Positions 1 through 5,698 of a stretch of 5,698 bases of DNA are shown here, one piece after another. Source of the DNA: Cellulomonadaceae bacterium (lineage in GTDB: Bacteria; Actinomycetota; Actinomycetes; Actinomycetales; Cellulomonadaceae); the NCBI GenBank assembly GCA_031283115.1, contig JAITCK010000189.1:1-5698 (forward strand). The letters are read 5' to 3'. Numbering within the stretch: position 1 is the stretch's first letter; each line of letters starts with the position of its first letter. The notes beneath the pieces are model-generated. The model was not told the origin of the DNA. It saw only the letters and a list, made by a program, of their open reading frames with translations, and made no database searches. A program made the position numbers and the translations under genes.

Positions 1-110
1 CCCACCAGCCCCGCCTGCACACACCCCAGCCCGGCCGTGAGCAGCACATACCCGCGCGCTCCACCTGCGCGTCTCACCAACTGCGGGTCAACCGGCATCA
101 CACCGCCCAA
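1..110 (-). CDS. cydD: Partial CydD-like thiol ABC exporter subunit (5' end only)
   Basis: Only the N-terminus is in the window; the gene runs leftwards off base 1. From the ATG at 98 the minus strand reads MPVDPQLVRRAGGARGYVLL and continues with TAGLGCVQAGLV. The opening 'PVDP-L-R', followed by a short basic stretch and then a hydrophobic first membrane helix, is typical of actinobacterial CydD. CydD pairs with CydC as an inner-membrane ABC transporter that exports cysteine/glutathione to the periplasm and is required for cytochrome bd assembly. The start is uncertain. An in-frame TTG at 110 has a good ribosome binding site (GGAGG, plus-strand 119-123, 8 nt away), whereas the ATG at 98 and GTG at 101 have none at proper distance, so TTG is used here. 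The gene is divergent from the flavin monooxygenase operon. With about 32-36 residues visible, another ABC-transporter membrane subunit cannot be excluded. Confidence 0.55.
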   Translation of the reverse strand, partial: MGGVMPVDPQLVRRAGGARGYVLLTAGLGCVQAGLV

Positions 111-149
111 CCTAGCGACCTCCACCGACATTACTGCTGTGGCACGCCT

Positions 150-177
150 GGAAGTCTGTGGGCGGAAGTCTGCGGGT
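150..177. repeat. Two tandem copies of a 14-bp direct repeat in the divergent spacer
   Basis: Copy 1 (150-163) is GGAAGTCTGTGGGC and copy 2 (164-177) is GGAAGTCTGCGGGT, identical at 12 of 14 positions and directly abutting. They lie about midway between the cydD-like start and the monooxygenase start. Tandem direct repeats spaced about one and a half helical turns apart in a divergent promoter region can be binding sites for a head-to-tail dimeric regulator. That function is inference. Confidence 0.5.
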
Positions 178-202
178 GGTGCCCGTGTGTGGCGGTGCGG
201 AT

Positions 203-232
203 TTGGGGATAAGGCGGGGGCGGTTATAGGTT
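203..232 (+). promoter_or_regulatory. Possible promoter of the monooxygenase operon, near-leaderless
   Basis: A weak -35-like TTGGGG (203-208) is followed after 18 bp by TAGGTT (227-232), which fits the TANNNT -10 form; the overlapping TATAGG (225-230) is an alternative. The ATG of the next gene begins only 6 nt after TAGGTT and no Shine-Dalgarno sequence precedes it. This is the geometry of leaderless transcripts, which are common in actinobacteria. The -35 match is poor, so the call rests mainly on the -10 position. Confidence 0.35.
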
Positions 233-238
233 CTAGTC

Positions 239-1435
239 ATGCAGTTCGGTATTTTTTCTGTCAGCGACGTGACCACCGACCCGACGACGGGCCACACGCC
301 GGACGATACCGAGCGCGTCAAAGTGATGTTGACCATCGCCCAACACGCCGACCAGGCAGGCCTTGACGTGTTCGCCACAGGCGAGCACCACAACCCGCCC
401 TTTGTCGCCTCCTCACCGACCACCATGCTGGGCTACCTGGCCGGCGTCACCAACAACATCATCCTGTCCACGGCCACCACTCTCATCACCACTAACGACC
501 CCGTCCGCATCGCCGAAGAATACGCAATGTTGCAGGTCATCGCCGATGGTCGCATGGATCTCATGTTGGGTCGCGGCAACACTGGCCCCGTCTACCCCTG
601 GTTTGGGCAAGATATCCGCACTGGCGTGCCCCTCGCCATCGAAAACTACGCCCTGCTCCGCCGCCTGTGGACTGAAGATGTGGTGGATTGGCAGGGTCGT
701 TTCCGCACGCCACTGCAAGGATTCACCGCCACCCCGCGCCCCCTGGACGGAGTGCCGCCCTTCGTGTGGCACGGATCCATCCGCACCCCCGAAATCGCCG
801 AACAGGCCGCCCACTACGGTGATGGATTCCTCCACAACAACCTCTTCTGGCCTATGGAACACACCGCCAAAATGGTTCACTACTACCGGCAGCGCTTCGA
901 GCACTACGGGCATGGCCGTGCCGACCAAGCCATCGTGGGCTTGGGCGGGCAAGTGTTTGTGCGCCCCAACAGCCAAGACGCCGTCCGTGAGTTCCGCCCC
1001 TACTTCGATGTCGCGCCCGTCTACGGTTACGGCCCGTCTCTGGAAGACTTCTCCGCCCAAACCCCGCTGACCGTCGGCTCCCCCCAGCAAGTCATCGACC
1101 GCTACGGCACCTTCGTGGACAAGGTGGGCTACTACCAGAGGCAAATGTTCCTCATCGACCATGCTGGCCTGCCGCTGAAAACCGTGCTCGAACAAATCGA
1201 CATCCTGGCCGCCGACATCATCCCAGAACTGCGCCGCATCGTCGAAGCAAAACGGCCTGCCGCCGACATTCCCCTCAACCCGCCCACCCACGCCGAACGA
1301 GTAGCAGCCGACAAAGCGGCAGGTCAACACCATCAGGCTCACGTTGGTGCCGTCGGCGACCCCTACACCGGCCACCGCGTCGAAGACCACCCCAGCCTGG
1401 CCTACCGCAGTCAACACGACGAGCAAGCCCAGTGA
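239..1435 (+). CDS. LLM-class flavin-dependent oxidoreductase, CE1758-like
   Basis: A 398-residue luciferase-like (bacterial luciferase/F420-FMN TIM-barrel) monooxygenase. The first strand is MQFGIFSVSDV. GEHH is at residues 48-51 and is followed by a proline/serine-rich loop. The segment ATTLITTNDPVRIAEEYAML spans about 79-98, and DLMLGRGNTGPVYPW starts at 107; all are characteristic of the LLM subfamily named CE1758. The family uses reduced flavin and O2 to oxidise an organic substrate; the substrate here is unknown. It is cytosolic, with no signal peptide. After the barrel (ending near residue 345) comes a polar, His-rich tail of about 50 residues that looks disordered. The stop overlaps the start of the FMN reductase by 4 nt (GTGA), so the two are very probably translationally coupled. 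The ATG start gives a normal first barrel strand; there is no clear ribosome binding site. Confidence 0.9.
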   Translation: MQFGIFSVSDVTTDPTTGHTPDDTERVKVMLTIAQHADQAGLDVFATGEHHNPPFVASSPTTMLGYLAGVTNNIILSTATTLITTNDPVRIAEEYAMLQVIADGRMDLMLGRGNTGPVYPWFGQDIRTGVPLAIENYALLRRLWTEDVVDWQGRFRTPLQGFTATPRPLDGVPPFVWHGSIRTPEIAEQAAHYGDGFLHNNLFWPMEHTAKMVHYYRQRFEHYGHGRADQAIVGLGGQVFVRPNSQDAVREFRPYFDVAPVYGYGPSLEDFSAQTPLTVGSPQQVIDRYGTFVDKVGYYQRQMFLIDHAGLPLKTVLEQIDILAADIIPELRRIVEAKRPAADIPLNPPTHAERVAADKAAGQHHQAHVGAVGDPYTGHRVEDHPSLAYRSQHDEQAQ

Positions 1436-2247
1436 ACGACGACGTGACGATGGCAGGCGCGACAGTCCCGGCGCCAGCGTTAGGGGCAGCAACAGCAGCA
1501 GTCCCGATGACGGCCCCCGCGCCGCCTACACCCGACCGCCGCATCGTCGTCGTCACGGCTGGCCTGTCCAAACCGTCATCCACCCGCATGTTGGCTGACC
1601 GCCTGGCCTCCGCCACCGCCGACGCCCTAGCCGCTCAAGGTGACCAGGCCAGCGTGAACGTCATCGAACTGCGCGACCACGCCCACGCCGTCGTCGACGC
1701 GACACTGACCGGCTTCCCATCCGGGGCGCTGGCCGACGCGCTGGCTGCTGTCGCCACCGCCGACGCCCTCATTGCGGTGACGCCCCTGTTCACCACCACC
1801 TATTCCGGGCTCTTCAAATCCTTCATCGACATCATCGACCCCGACGCCCTGCGCGGCACCCCCGTCCTGTTAGGTGCGACAGGCGGCACAGCCCGGCACA
1901 GCCTGGCCGTCGAATACTCGATGCGGCCCCTCTTCACCTACCTGCGAGCCGACGTCGTCACCACCTCCGTCTTCGCTGCCACCGACGACTGGTCGGATGG
2001 GGGAGTGTTGGCCGGGGCCGACGCCGTCAACCCCCTGCCCGCCCGCATCGACCGCGCAGCCCGCGACCTGGCAGACAGGGTTCAATCCCGCCCCGCCCGC
2101 GCGGACAGCGCCGCAGCGCGCGACAATGAGGGAGTGGGCGGTGACACCTCCACGCGAAGCATCACCCCCCGGCCTGGCGAAACAACCGATTTTTCGGCCA
2201 CCCCCAGCTTCGCCGACCTCATCGCACAAACCGGAGTCACCGCGTAA
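1432..2247 (+). CDS. NADPH-dependent FMN reductase, CE1759-like partner of the monooxygenase
   Basis: A 271-residue flavodoxin-like reductase that should reduce FMN with NAD(P)H and pass it to the adjacent monooxygenase. The core begins near residue 36 with RRIVVVTAGLSKPSSTRMLA: a beta strand followed by the Ser-rich phosphate loop (S46, S49, S50, T51) that binds FMN phosphate. TPLFTTTYSGLFKSFIDIID, about 118 residues in, is the second flavin-contact and dimer segment. The first ~35 residues are an Ala/Pro/Thr-rich low-complexity leader, so translation could instead begin at the ATG codons at 1450 or 1507. The GTG at 1432 is chosen because it overlaps the upstream stop in GTGA, the usual sign of coupling. 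Before the conserved-looking end (SFADLIAQTG) there is a polar linker at about residues 214-250. Adjacent pairing with a CE1758-type enzyme is the known hallmark of this family. Confidence 0.88.
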   Translation: MNDDVTMAGATVPAPALGAATAAVPMTAPAPPTPDRRIVVVTAGLSKPSSTRMLADRLASATADALAAQGDQASVNVIELRDHAHAVVDATLTGFPSGALADALAAVATADALIAVTPLFTTTYSGLFKSFIDIIDPDALRGTPVLLGATGGTARHSLAVEYSMRPLFTYLRADVVTTSVFAATDDWSDGGVLAGADAVNPLPARIDRAARDLADRVQSRPARADSAAARDNEGVGGDTSTRSITPRPGETTDFSATPSFADLIAQTGVTA

Positions 2248-2287
2248 AACGGCGCAATATCACGCCTGTGCCCGGTACGTTTAGCGC

Positions 2288-2292
2288 AGGAG
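2288..2292 (+). promoter_or_regulatory. Strong Shine-Dalgarno site for the 19-residue ORF
   Basis: AGGAG is followed by exactly 6 nt (AACATC) and then ATG at 2299. It is the best-formed and best-placed ribosome binding site in the window, better than that of any of the long genes, and is the main evidence that the tiny ORF is translated. Confidence 0.65.
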
Positions 2293-2298
2293 AACATC

Positions 2299-2358
2299 AT
2301 GGCCGACACAACATCATCCTGCCCGGTGCAAGGGTGTGGTGCGTGTGGCGGCTGGTAA
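2299..2358 (+). CDS. 19-residue cysteine-rich peptide, unknown function
   Basis: The ORF reads MADTTSSCPVQGCGACGGW and stops at TAA (2356-2358). Cysteines are at 8, 13 and 16, in the pattern C-x4-C-x2-C, with a Gly-rich C-terminus ending in Trp and a Thr/Ser-rich N-terminal half. It starts 51 nt after the FMN reductase stop on the same strand and has its own strong AGGAG site, so it can be the third gene of the flavin operon; it also ends 76 nt before ilvD. I do not recognise a family. Options are a metal- or thiol-binding microprotein, a precursor peptide for a ribosomally made natural product, or a cysteine-sensing leader peptide for ilvD. A branched-chain attenuation leader is unlikely because it has one Val and no Leu or Ile. 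It has no membrane segment or signal peptide. Chance occurrence remains possible at this length. Confidence 0.5.
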   Translation: MADTTSSCPVQGCGACGGW

Positions 2359-2434
2359 CGATTTGTGCTTGTGATTTCGCGTCAGTGAGCGCGCCGTCGT
2401 GCAGGGTGTCGGGGCTGCTGGCAGGCTTGCGGGC

Positions 2435-4132
2435 ATGACTGCTCCTGACATCAAACCCCGTTCCCGCCAGGTCACCGACGGCCTGGAAGCCACCGCATCG
2501 CGCGGCATGTTGCGTGCCGTGGGCATGGGCGATGAAGACTGGGTCAAGCCGCAGATCGGTGTGGCGTCGTCGTGGAATGAAATCACCCCCTGCAACCTGT
2601 CACTTGACCGGCTGGCGCAGGCCTGCAAGGAGGGCGTCCACCAGGCGGGCGGGTATCCGTTGGAGTTTGGCACCATTTCTGTGTCTGACGGCATTTCGAT
2701 GGGGCATTCTGGGATGCACTTTTCCCTGGTGTCGCGTGATGTTATCGCCGACTCGGTGGAGACGGTCATGTCTGCCGAGCAGTTCGGCGGGTCGGTGCTG
2801 CTGGCCGGCTGCGACAAGTCTTTGCCGGGGATGCTCATGGCCGCTGCCCGCCTCGACCTGGCTTCCGTGTTCCTTTACGCGGGCTCCATCATGCCGGGTT
2901 GGGTCAAGTTGGAAGATGGCACCGAAAAGCAGGTGACCATCATTGACGCCTTCGAAGCGGTGGGGGCCTGCTCGCGCGGACTCATGTCCAAGGAGGATGT
3001 GGATCGGATTGAGCGGGCTATCTGCCCTGGTGAGGGTGCCTGTGGTGGCATGTACACGGCGAACACGATGGCGTCTGCTGCTGAGGCGTTGGGCATGTCC
3101 CTGCCCGGTTCGGCTGCCCCGCCGTCTGCCGACCGCCGCCGCGACCTCTGGGCCCACCGCTCGGGTGAGGCGGTTGTCAACCTGCTGCGGCTGGGTATCA
3201 CGGCCCGCGACATTCTCACCAAGGAAGCCTTCGAGAACGCCATTAGCGTGGTCATGGCCTTTGGCGGCTCCACCAACGCTGTCCTTCACCTGCTGGCTAT
3301 CGCCCATGAGGCGGAGGTTGACTTGACTCTGGCCGACTTCGACCGCATCAGCGACCGCGTCCCCCACCTGGGCGACCTCAAACCTTTCGGCCAGTATGTG
3401 ATGAACGATGTTGACCGGGTGGGTGGCGTGCCCGTCATCATGAAAGCCCTACTTGATGCGGGTCTCATGCATGGTGACGCCCTGACCGTCACCGGGAAAA
3501 CCTTGGCCGAAAACCTGGCCGACATCAACCCGCCCGACGTGGACGGCAAGATTCTGCGCGCCATGAACAACCCTATTGCGACCGCTGGCGGCATCACCGT
3601 CCTGTCCGGGTCGTTGTGTCCCGACGGGGCCGTCGTCAAGTCGGCCGGCTATGCCGGGACTGTGTTGGAAGGTACCGCCCGCGTCTTCGAGCGCGAGCGT
3701 GGCGCCTTGGACGCCCTGGAAGATGGCACCATTCAGGCCGGTGACGTGGTGGTTATCCGTTACGAGGGCCCCAAGGGCGGGCCGGGGATGCGGGAAATGC
3801 TGGCCATCACCGGCGCCATCAAGGGTGCAGGCTTAGGTAAGTCTGTGCTGCTTATTACCGATGGGCGGTTTAGCGGCGGAACCACGGGCCTCTGCGTCGG
3901 CCACATCGCCCCCGAAGCCGTCAACGGTGGGCCTATCGCTTTTGTCCGCGACGGCGACCGTATTCGCCTGGACATTCCGGGCAAGCGGCTTGACCTGCTC
4001 ATTTCCGACGAAGAACTGGCCACCCGCCGTGCCGCAGGCTGGGAGCCCGTCCCACATGGCTACACGCGAGGCGTTCTCGCCAAATACAGCAAACTGGTCC
4101 AGTCCGCCGCCAAAGGCGCCGTCCTCGAATAG
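2435..4132 (+). CDS. ilvD: Dihydroxy-acid dehydratase
   Basis: A 565-residue enzyme that dehydrates 2,3-dihydroxy-isovalerate and 2,3-dihydroxy-3-methylvalerate to the 2-oxo acids used for Val, Leu, Ile and pantothenate. The expected [2Fe-2S] cysteines are C53 (NEITPCN), C126 (GCDKSLPGM) and C203 ([14 protein letters not shown]). Probable Mg-site residues are D85 (SVSDGISMG), D127, carbamylated K128 and E444 ([10 protein letters not shown]). The catalytic serine is S480 (GRFSGGTTG). Length and sequence fit the ~560-residue actinobacterial form rather than the ~616-residue enterobacterial one. The ATG at 2435 is preferred over an in-frame GTG at 2399 because family members open with a short leader before 'KPRSR-VTDG'. 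Its ribosome site is weak (GCAGG, 2421-2425, 9 nt away). It is cytosolic and looks intact. No other ilv/leu gene is in the window, so it appears to stand alone. No clear promoter is seen in the 76-bp gap upstream. Confidence 0.97.
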   Translation: MTAPDIKPRSRQVTDGLEATASRGMLRAVGMGDEDWVKPQIGVASSWNEITPCNLSLDRLAQACKEGVHQAGGYPLEFGTISVSDGISMGHSGMHFSLVSRDVIADSVETVMSAEQFGGSVLLAGCDKSLPGMLMAAARLDLASVFLYAGSIMPGWVKLEDGTEKQVTIIDAFEAVGACSRGLMSKEDVDRIERAICPGEGACGGMYTANTMASAAEALGMSLPGSAAPPSADRRRDLWAHRSGEAVVNLLRLGITARDILTKEAFENAISVVMAFGGSTNAVLHLLAIAHEAEVDLTLADFDRISDRVPHLGDLKPFGQYVMNDVDRVGGVPVIMKALLDAGLMHGDALTVTGKTLAENLADINPPDVDGKILRAMNNPIATAGGITVLSGSLCPDGAVVKSAGYAGTVLEGTARVFERERGALDALEDGTIQAGDVVVIRYEGPKGGPGMREMLAITGAIKGAGLGKSVLLITDGRFSGGTTGLCVGHIAPEAVNGGPIAFVRDGDRIRLDIPGKRLDLLISDEELATRRAAGWEPVPHGYTRGVLAKYSKLVQSAAKGAVLE

Positions 4133-4284
4133 AGAGTCTAGACCCGTTCTTCGACCTGTATCAGGCCTGCTGTTCTCACACCTGAAATTCTCGTCCTGGT
4201 TGATGAAGATGGAAGTTTAATCCGTGATGGTAGTAGCAGCCACGCACTGTACCCGCACAGCACGATGCCTGTTCTTCTCTTGTT

Positions 4285-5514
4285 TCAAGGAGTGCGGCGG
4301 TCGATGTTTTGGGCGTAGGCGTCGAGGACGGTCAGGATACCGACGTGGCGCCAGACCCGGTTTTTCTTGCGTCCGGTGCGTTCATCAATGATTCCGGCCT
4401 CGGCCAGTTGCGTGATGGCGCGTTGTGCCGTCTTGGAGTCGATGGTGAACGTGTCACAGAGCAGTCGAGCGGTGATGACGGGGTTGGAAATGAGGATGGG
4501 AAGGACGCGAAAAGCGGTGGCCTGGGGGCGCAAGCCAGCGACTTCCAAAGTGTGACGGGCTTGGTCGAGTTGACCTGCGAGGTCATTGACGAGCCGGAGT
4601 CCCGTCGTCGCGGCGTATCGGGATGCGGCGGTAAACCGTTCGATGATGGGGCGGGCATCGCCCTGGCGGTAAGAGGTCAGCGCCGCAAAGTAGTGTGTGG
4701 TGTCAGTCAGCAATCCGGCAGAGACAGGGGCAGTGGTGTGGGTGACGACGCCTTTGTTACGCAAGGCTGCGTGAACCAGCGCCCGGCCTGTCCTCCCGTT
4801 GCCGTCCGCGAAGGGGTGGATGGTCTCAAAATGGGCGTGAGCGATTGCTGCCTGCGCGATAGCAGGCATATCGTCGCGGTCGAGAAAGGCGACGAGGTCT
4901 GTCATGGCAGGCTGGACATGCTCGGGTTGCGGGGCGATGTATGCGGCTCCGCGTGGAGTGATGTTTGAGGTTCCAATCCACACGAGTTGGTTCCGGTACT
5001 GCCCGGCGTGGCTTTCCCATCCGGGAGTGTCGGCGAGAAGGGTGCGGTGCATGGCCAAGATGGCCTCCTGGCTCAAATCTGCCGACAGCCGTATCGCCGC
5101 CTCCATTGTGCGCACATTGGCGGCGACTAGGCGGGCGTTCTCACTGGTGGACTGCCCAATCTCGGCTAAAGCCAGTTGATAGGCGCCGACGGTAAGGTTC
5201 TCAATCCGTGACGACGAGGTCGACTCGGTGCGCAGCAGAATTGACGACATGGGACCGAGTACGGGGCTGGATTCACCCAGACGCATCGCGGCGTGAACGT
5301 CGAACCGTGTCAGGGCCGCGGTCGCCTCGTCAATGTCTGCGGCGAGGTCGCCGGGGATAGGTGTATCCAGGTCAGCGATGCGTGGGGGAACGCTGGACTC
5401 GTAGGCACCAGAGGCTGCGCGCATCTGAGCGCGCGAGGCCATCCCGTCGGCCTCGGCAATCCAGTAATGCTCCTCAACACCAAAGGCCGGAACAGTCATC
5501 GGAAGTGTCGTCAT
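4285..5514 (-). CDS. Class II Fic-domain AMP-transferase with winged-helix C-terminus
   Basis: 409 residues from the ATG at 5514. An N-terminal Fic_N-type region (AVPPRIADLD-like segment SVPPRIADLD) leads to SSRIEN, matching the inhibitory S/T-xxx-E-G/N motif with Glu at residue 105; its N-terminal position makes this a class II, self-inhibited Fic protein. The Fic core carries the canonical HPFADGNGRTGR (233-244), so AMP transfer from ATP to a target hydroxyl should be possible. The last ~75 residues (TARLLCDTFTIDSKTAQRAI onward, then AGIIDERTGRKKNRVW) look like a winged helix that could bind DNA. The target is unknown. The frame is open up to 5676, with other starts at 5676, 5571, 5526 and 5523. 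The 5514 start is chosen because a TATGAT box ends 7 nt before it (leaderless), and the upstream part overlaps an inverted repeat and does not resemble the family. It converges on ilvD. Confidence 0.9.
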   Translation of the reverse strand: MTTLPMTVPAFGVEEHYWIAEADGMASRAQMRAASGAYESSVPPRIADLDTPIPGDLAADIDEATAALTRFDVHAAMRLGESSPVLGPMSSILLRTESTSSSRIENLTVGAYQLALAEIGQSTSENARLVAANVRTMEAAIRLSADLSQEAILAMHRTLLADTPGWESHAGQYRNQLVWIGTSNITPRGAAYIAPQPEHVQPAMTDLVAFLDRDDMPAIAQAAIAHAHFETIHPFADGNGRTGRALVHAALRNKGVVTHTTAPVSAGLLTDTTHYFAALTSYRQGDARPIIERFTAASRYAATTGLRLVNDLAGQLDQARHTLEVAGLRPQATAFRVLPILISNPVITARLLCDTFTIDSKTAQRAITQLAEAGIIDERTGRKKNRVWRHVGILTVLDAYAQNIDRRTP

Positions 5515-5521
5515 AGGCACC

Positions 5522-5552
5522 ATCATAGTGACACTTTCAGCAAAAGTGTCAC
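5522..5552 (-). promoter_or_regulatory. Putative fic promoter embedded in the operator
   Basis: On the minus strand GTGACA (5552-5547, 5 of 6 to TTGACA) is followed after 19 bp by TATGAT (5527-5522, 5 of 6 to TATAAT). Seven bases later is the ATG at 5514, which would give a leaderless mRNA. The 19-bp spacer is longer than usual. A repressor on the inverted repeat would cover both boxes. Confidence 0.4.
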
Positions 5553-5556
5553 TATG
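5524..5556. promoter_or_regulatory. Perfect 14-bp inverted repeat, probable operator of the fic gene
   Basis: The left arm CATAGTGACACTTT (5524-5537) and right arm AAAGTGTCACTATG (5543-5556) are exact reverse complements separated by CAGCA. Each arm also contains the odd 9-bp palindrome AGTG-A/T-CACT, so the site may hold two dimers. There is no T-tract after it on either strand and it sits at a gene start, so an operator fits better than a terminator. It covers the putative fic -35 and -10 boxes. Likely binders are the winged-helix domain of the Fic protein itself or an unlinked repressor; this is inference. Confidence 0.75.
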
Positions 5557-5595
5557 TGGATTGATGGACATGATCGACGCGTGTGATACGTGACG

Positions 5596-5698
5596 GTGTC
5601 GCAGGTAGTGAATCAGAAATTTCAACTCCCGAACAACATTTCGCGCTTGCTGCACGATGGCGCAGGCCAGCGGCAAATTCTGGACTACCTTTGGGGAG
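5596..5698 (+). CDS. Possible 5' end of a divergent gene, unrecognised
   Basis: After a stop at 5584-5586 the plus frame stays open to the right edge. From the GTG at 5596 it reads VSQVVNQKFQLPNNISRLLH and continues DGAGQRQILDYLWG (GTG at 5590 and 5608 are other starts). The composition, with Asn, Gln and Ile and an amphipathic 'ISRLLHDGAGQRQILDYL', looks protein-like, and its position just beyond the operator fits a divergent partner of fic. However, there is no good ribosome binding site, only about 34 codons are visible, and the opposite strand is also open here. I do not recognise it. Confidence 0.25.
   Translation, partial: MSQVVNQKFQLPNNISRLLHDGAGQRQILDYLWG

Noticed and set aside
37..426. 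Plus-strand frame 37-366 and minus-strand frame 112-426 at the left end
   Set aside because: The first overlaps the CydD-like N-terminus and the monooxygenase start; the second runs antisense into the monooxygenase. Neither has a ribosome site or a recognisable sequence.
413..1492. 359-codon open frame on the minus strand opposite the monooxygenase
   Set aside because: It is antisense to a clearly recognised gene in its full length, has no family resemblance, and long antisense frames are expected from G/C-biased third positions.
2251..2266. GGCG-8 nt-CGCC hairpin after the FMN reductase as a terminator
   Set aside because: It has only four base pairs, a large loop and no T-tract.
2399..2434. 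Upstream GTG start for ilvD adding 12 residues
   Set aside because: The added residues ([12 protein letters not shown]) are not family-like and the ATG at 2435 gives the usual N-terminus length.
2299..2434. Branched-chain amino-acid attenuator upstream of ilvD
   Set aside because: The peptide has one Val and no Leu/Ile codons, and I find no competing terminator/antiterminator stems with a T-tract in the gap.
2600..3367. 255-codon minus-strand frame inside ilvD
   Set aside because: The plus strand here encodes invariant dihydroxy-acid dehydratase motifs; the antisense product is Arg/His-rich with no recognisable domain.
4133..4284. Terminator in the ilvD/fic convergent spacer; short palindromes GTCTAGAC (4136-4143), CAGGCCTG (4162-4169) and CTTG-TTT-CAAG (4279-4289)
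   Set aside because: The stems are short or loopless and lack a following T-run; no supported terminator or small gene is visible in this 152-bp spacer.
4309..4968. 219-codon plus-strand frame opposite fic
   Set aside because: It overlaps the catalytic Fic motif region and its composition (Gly/Val/Asp-rich) is typical of a shadow frame.

Overview
This is a high-GC window with the look of an actinomycete (Actinomycetota). The basis is strong G/C bias at third codon positions, a GTG start inside a 4-nt overlap, a dihydroxy-acid dehydratase that reads like the actinobacterial short form, and the paired LLM oxidoreductase/FMN reductase of the CE1758/CE1759 type first named from Corynebacterium. 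Nothing visible fixes genus or species. There is no tRNA, rRNA, IS element or CRISPR array.

Left part (1-2358): the 5' end of a minus-strand gene that resembles cydD (thiol-exporting ABC transporter needed for cytochrome bd) leaves the window at base 1. Across a short divergent spacer with a 14-bp tandem repeat lies a plus-strand operon: a luciferase-like flavin monooxygenase, then an NADPH-dependent FMN reductase overlapping it by 4 nt. Together they should form a two-component flavin monooxygenase, with the reductase supplying reduced flavin; the substrate is unknown. Fifty-one bases after the reductase is the best ribosome binding site in the window (AGGAG, 6 nt from ATG). It drives a 19-residue ORF with three cysteines, MADTTSSCPVQGCGACGGW, the most interesting unexplained item here.

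Middle (2359-4132): after a 76-bp gap comes a complete ilvD (dihydroxy-acid dehydratase, branched-chain amino-acid and pantothenate precursor synthesis) with all expected iron-sulfur and active-site residues. The convergent spacer 4133-4284 holds no convincing terminator.

Right part (4285-5698): a minus-strand class II Fic AMP-transferase with an intact catalytic motif, an N-terminal inhibitory motif and a C-terminal winged-helix-like domain. A perfect 14-bp inverted repeat with a 5-bp spacer sits exactly on its probable promoter and start, which suggests an autoregulated module. A short plus-strand reading frame diverges from the other side of this operator and runs off the right end; whether it is a gene is uncertain.

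A loose common thread on the left is redox/thiol chemistry (flavin enzymes, a cysteine-rich peptide, a putative thiol exporter, an Fe-S enzyme). That link is inference only.
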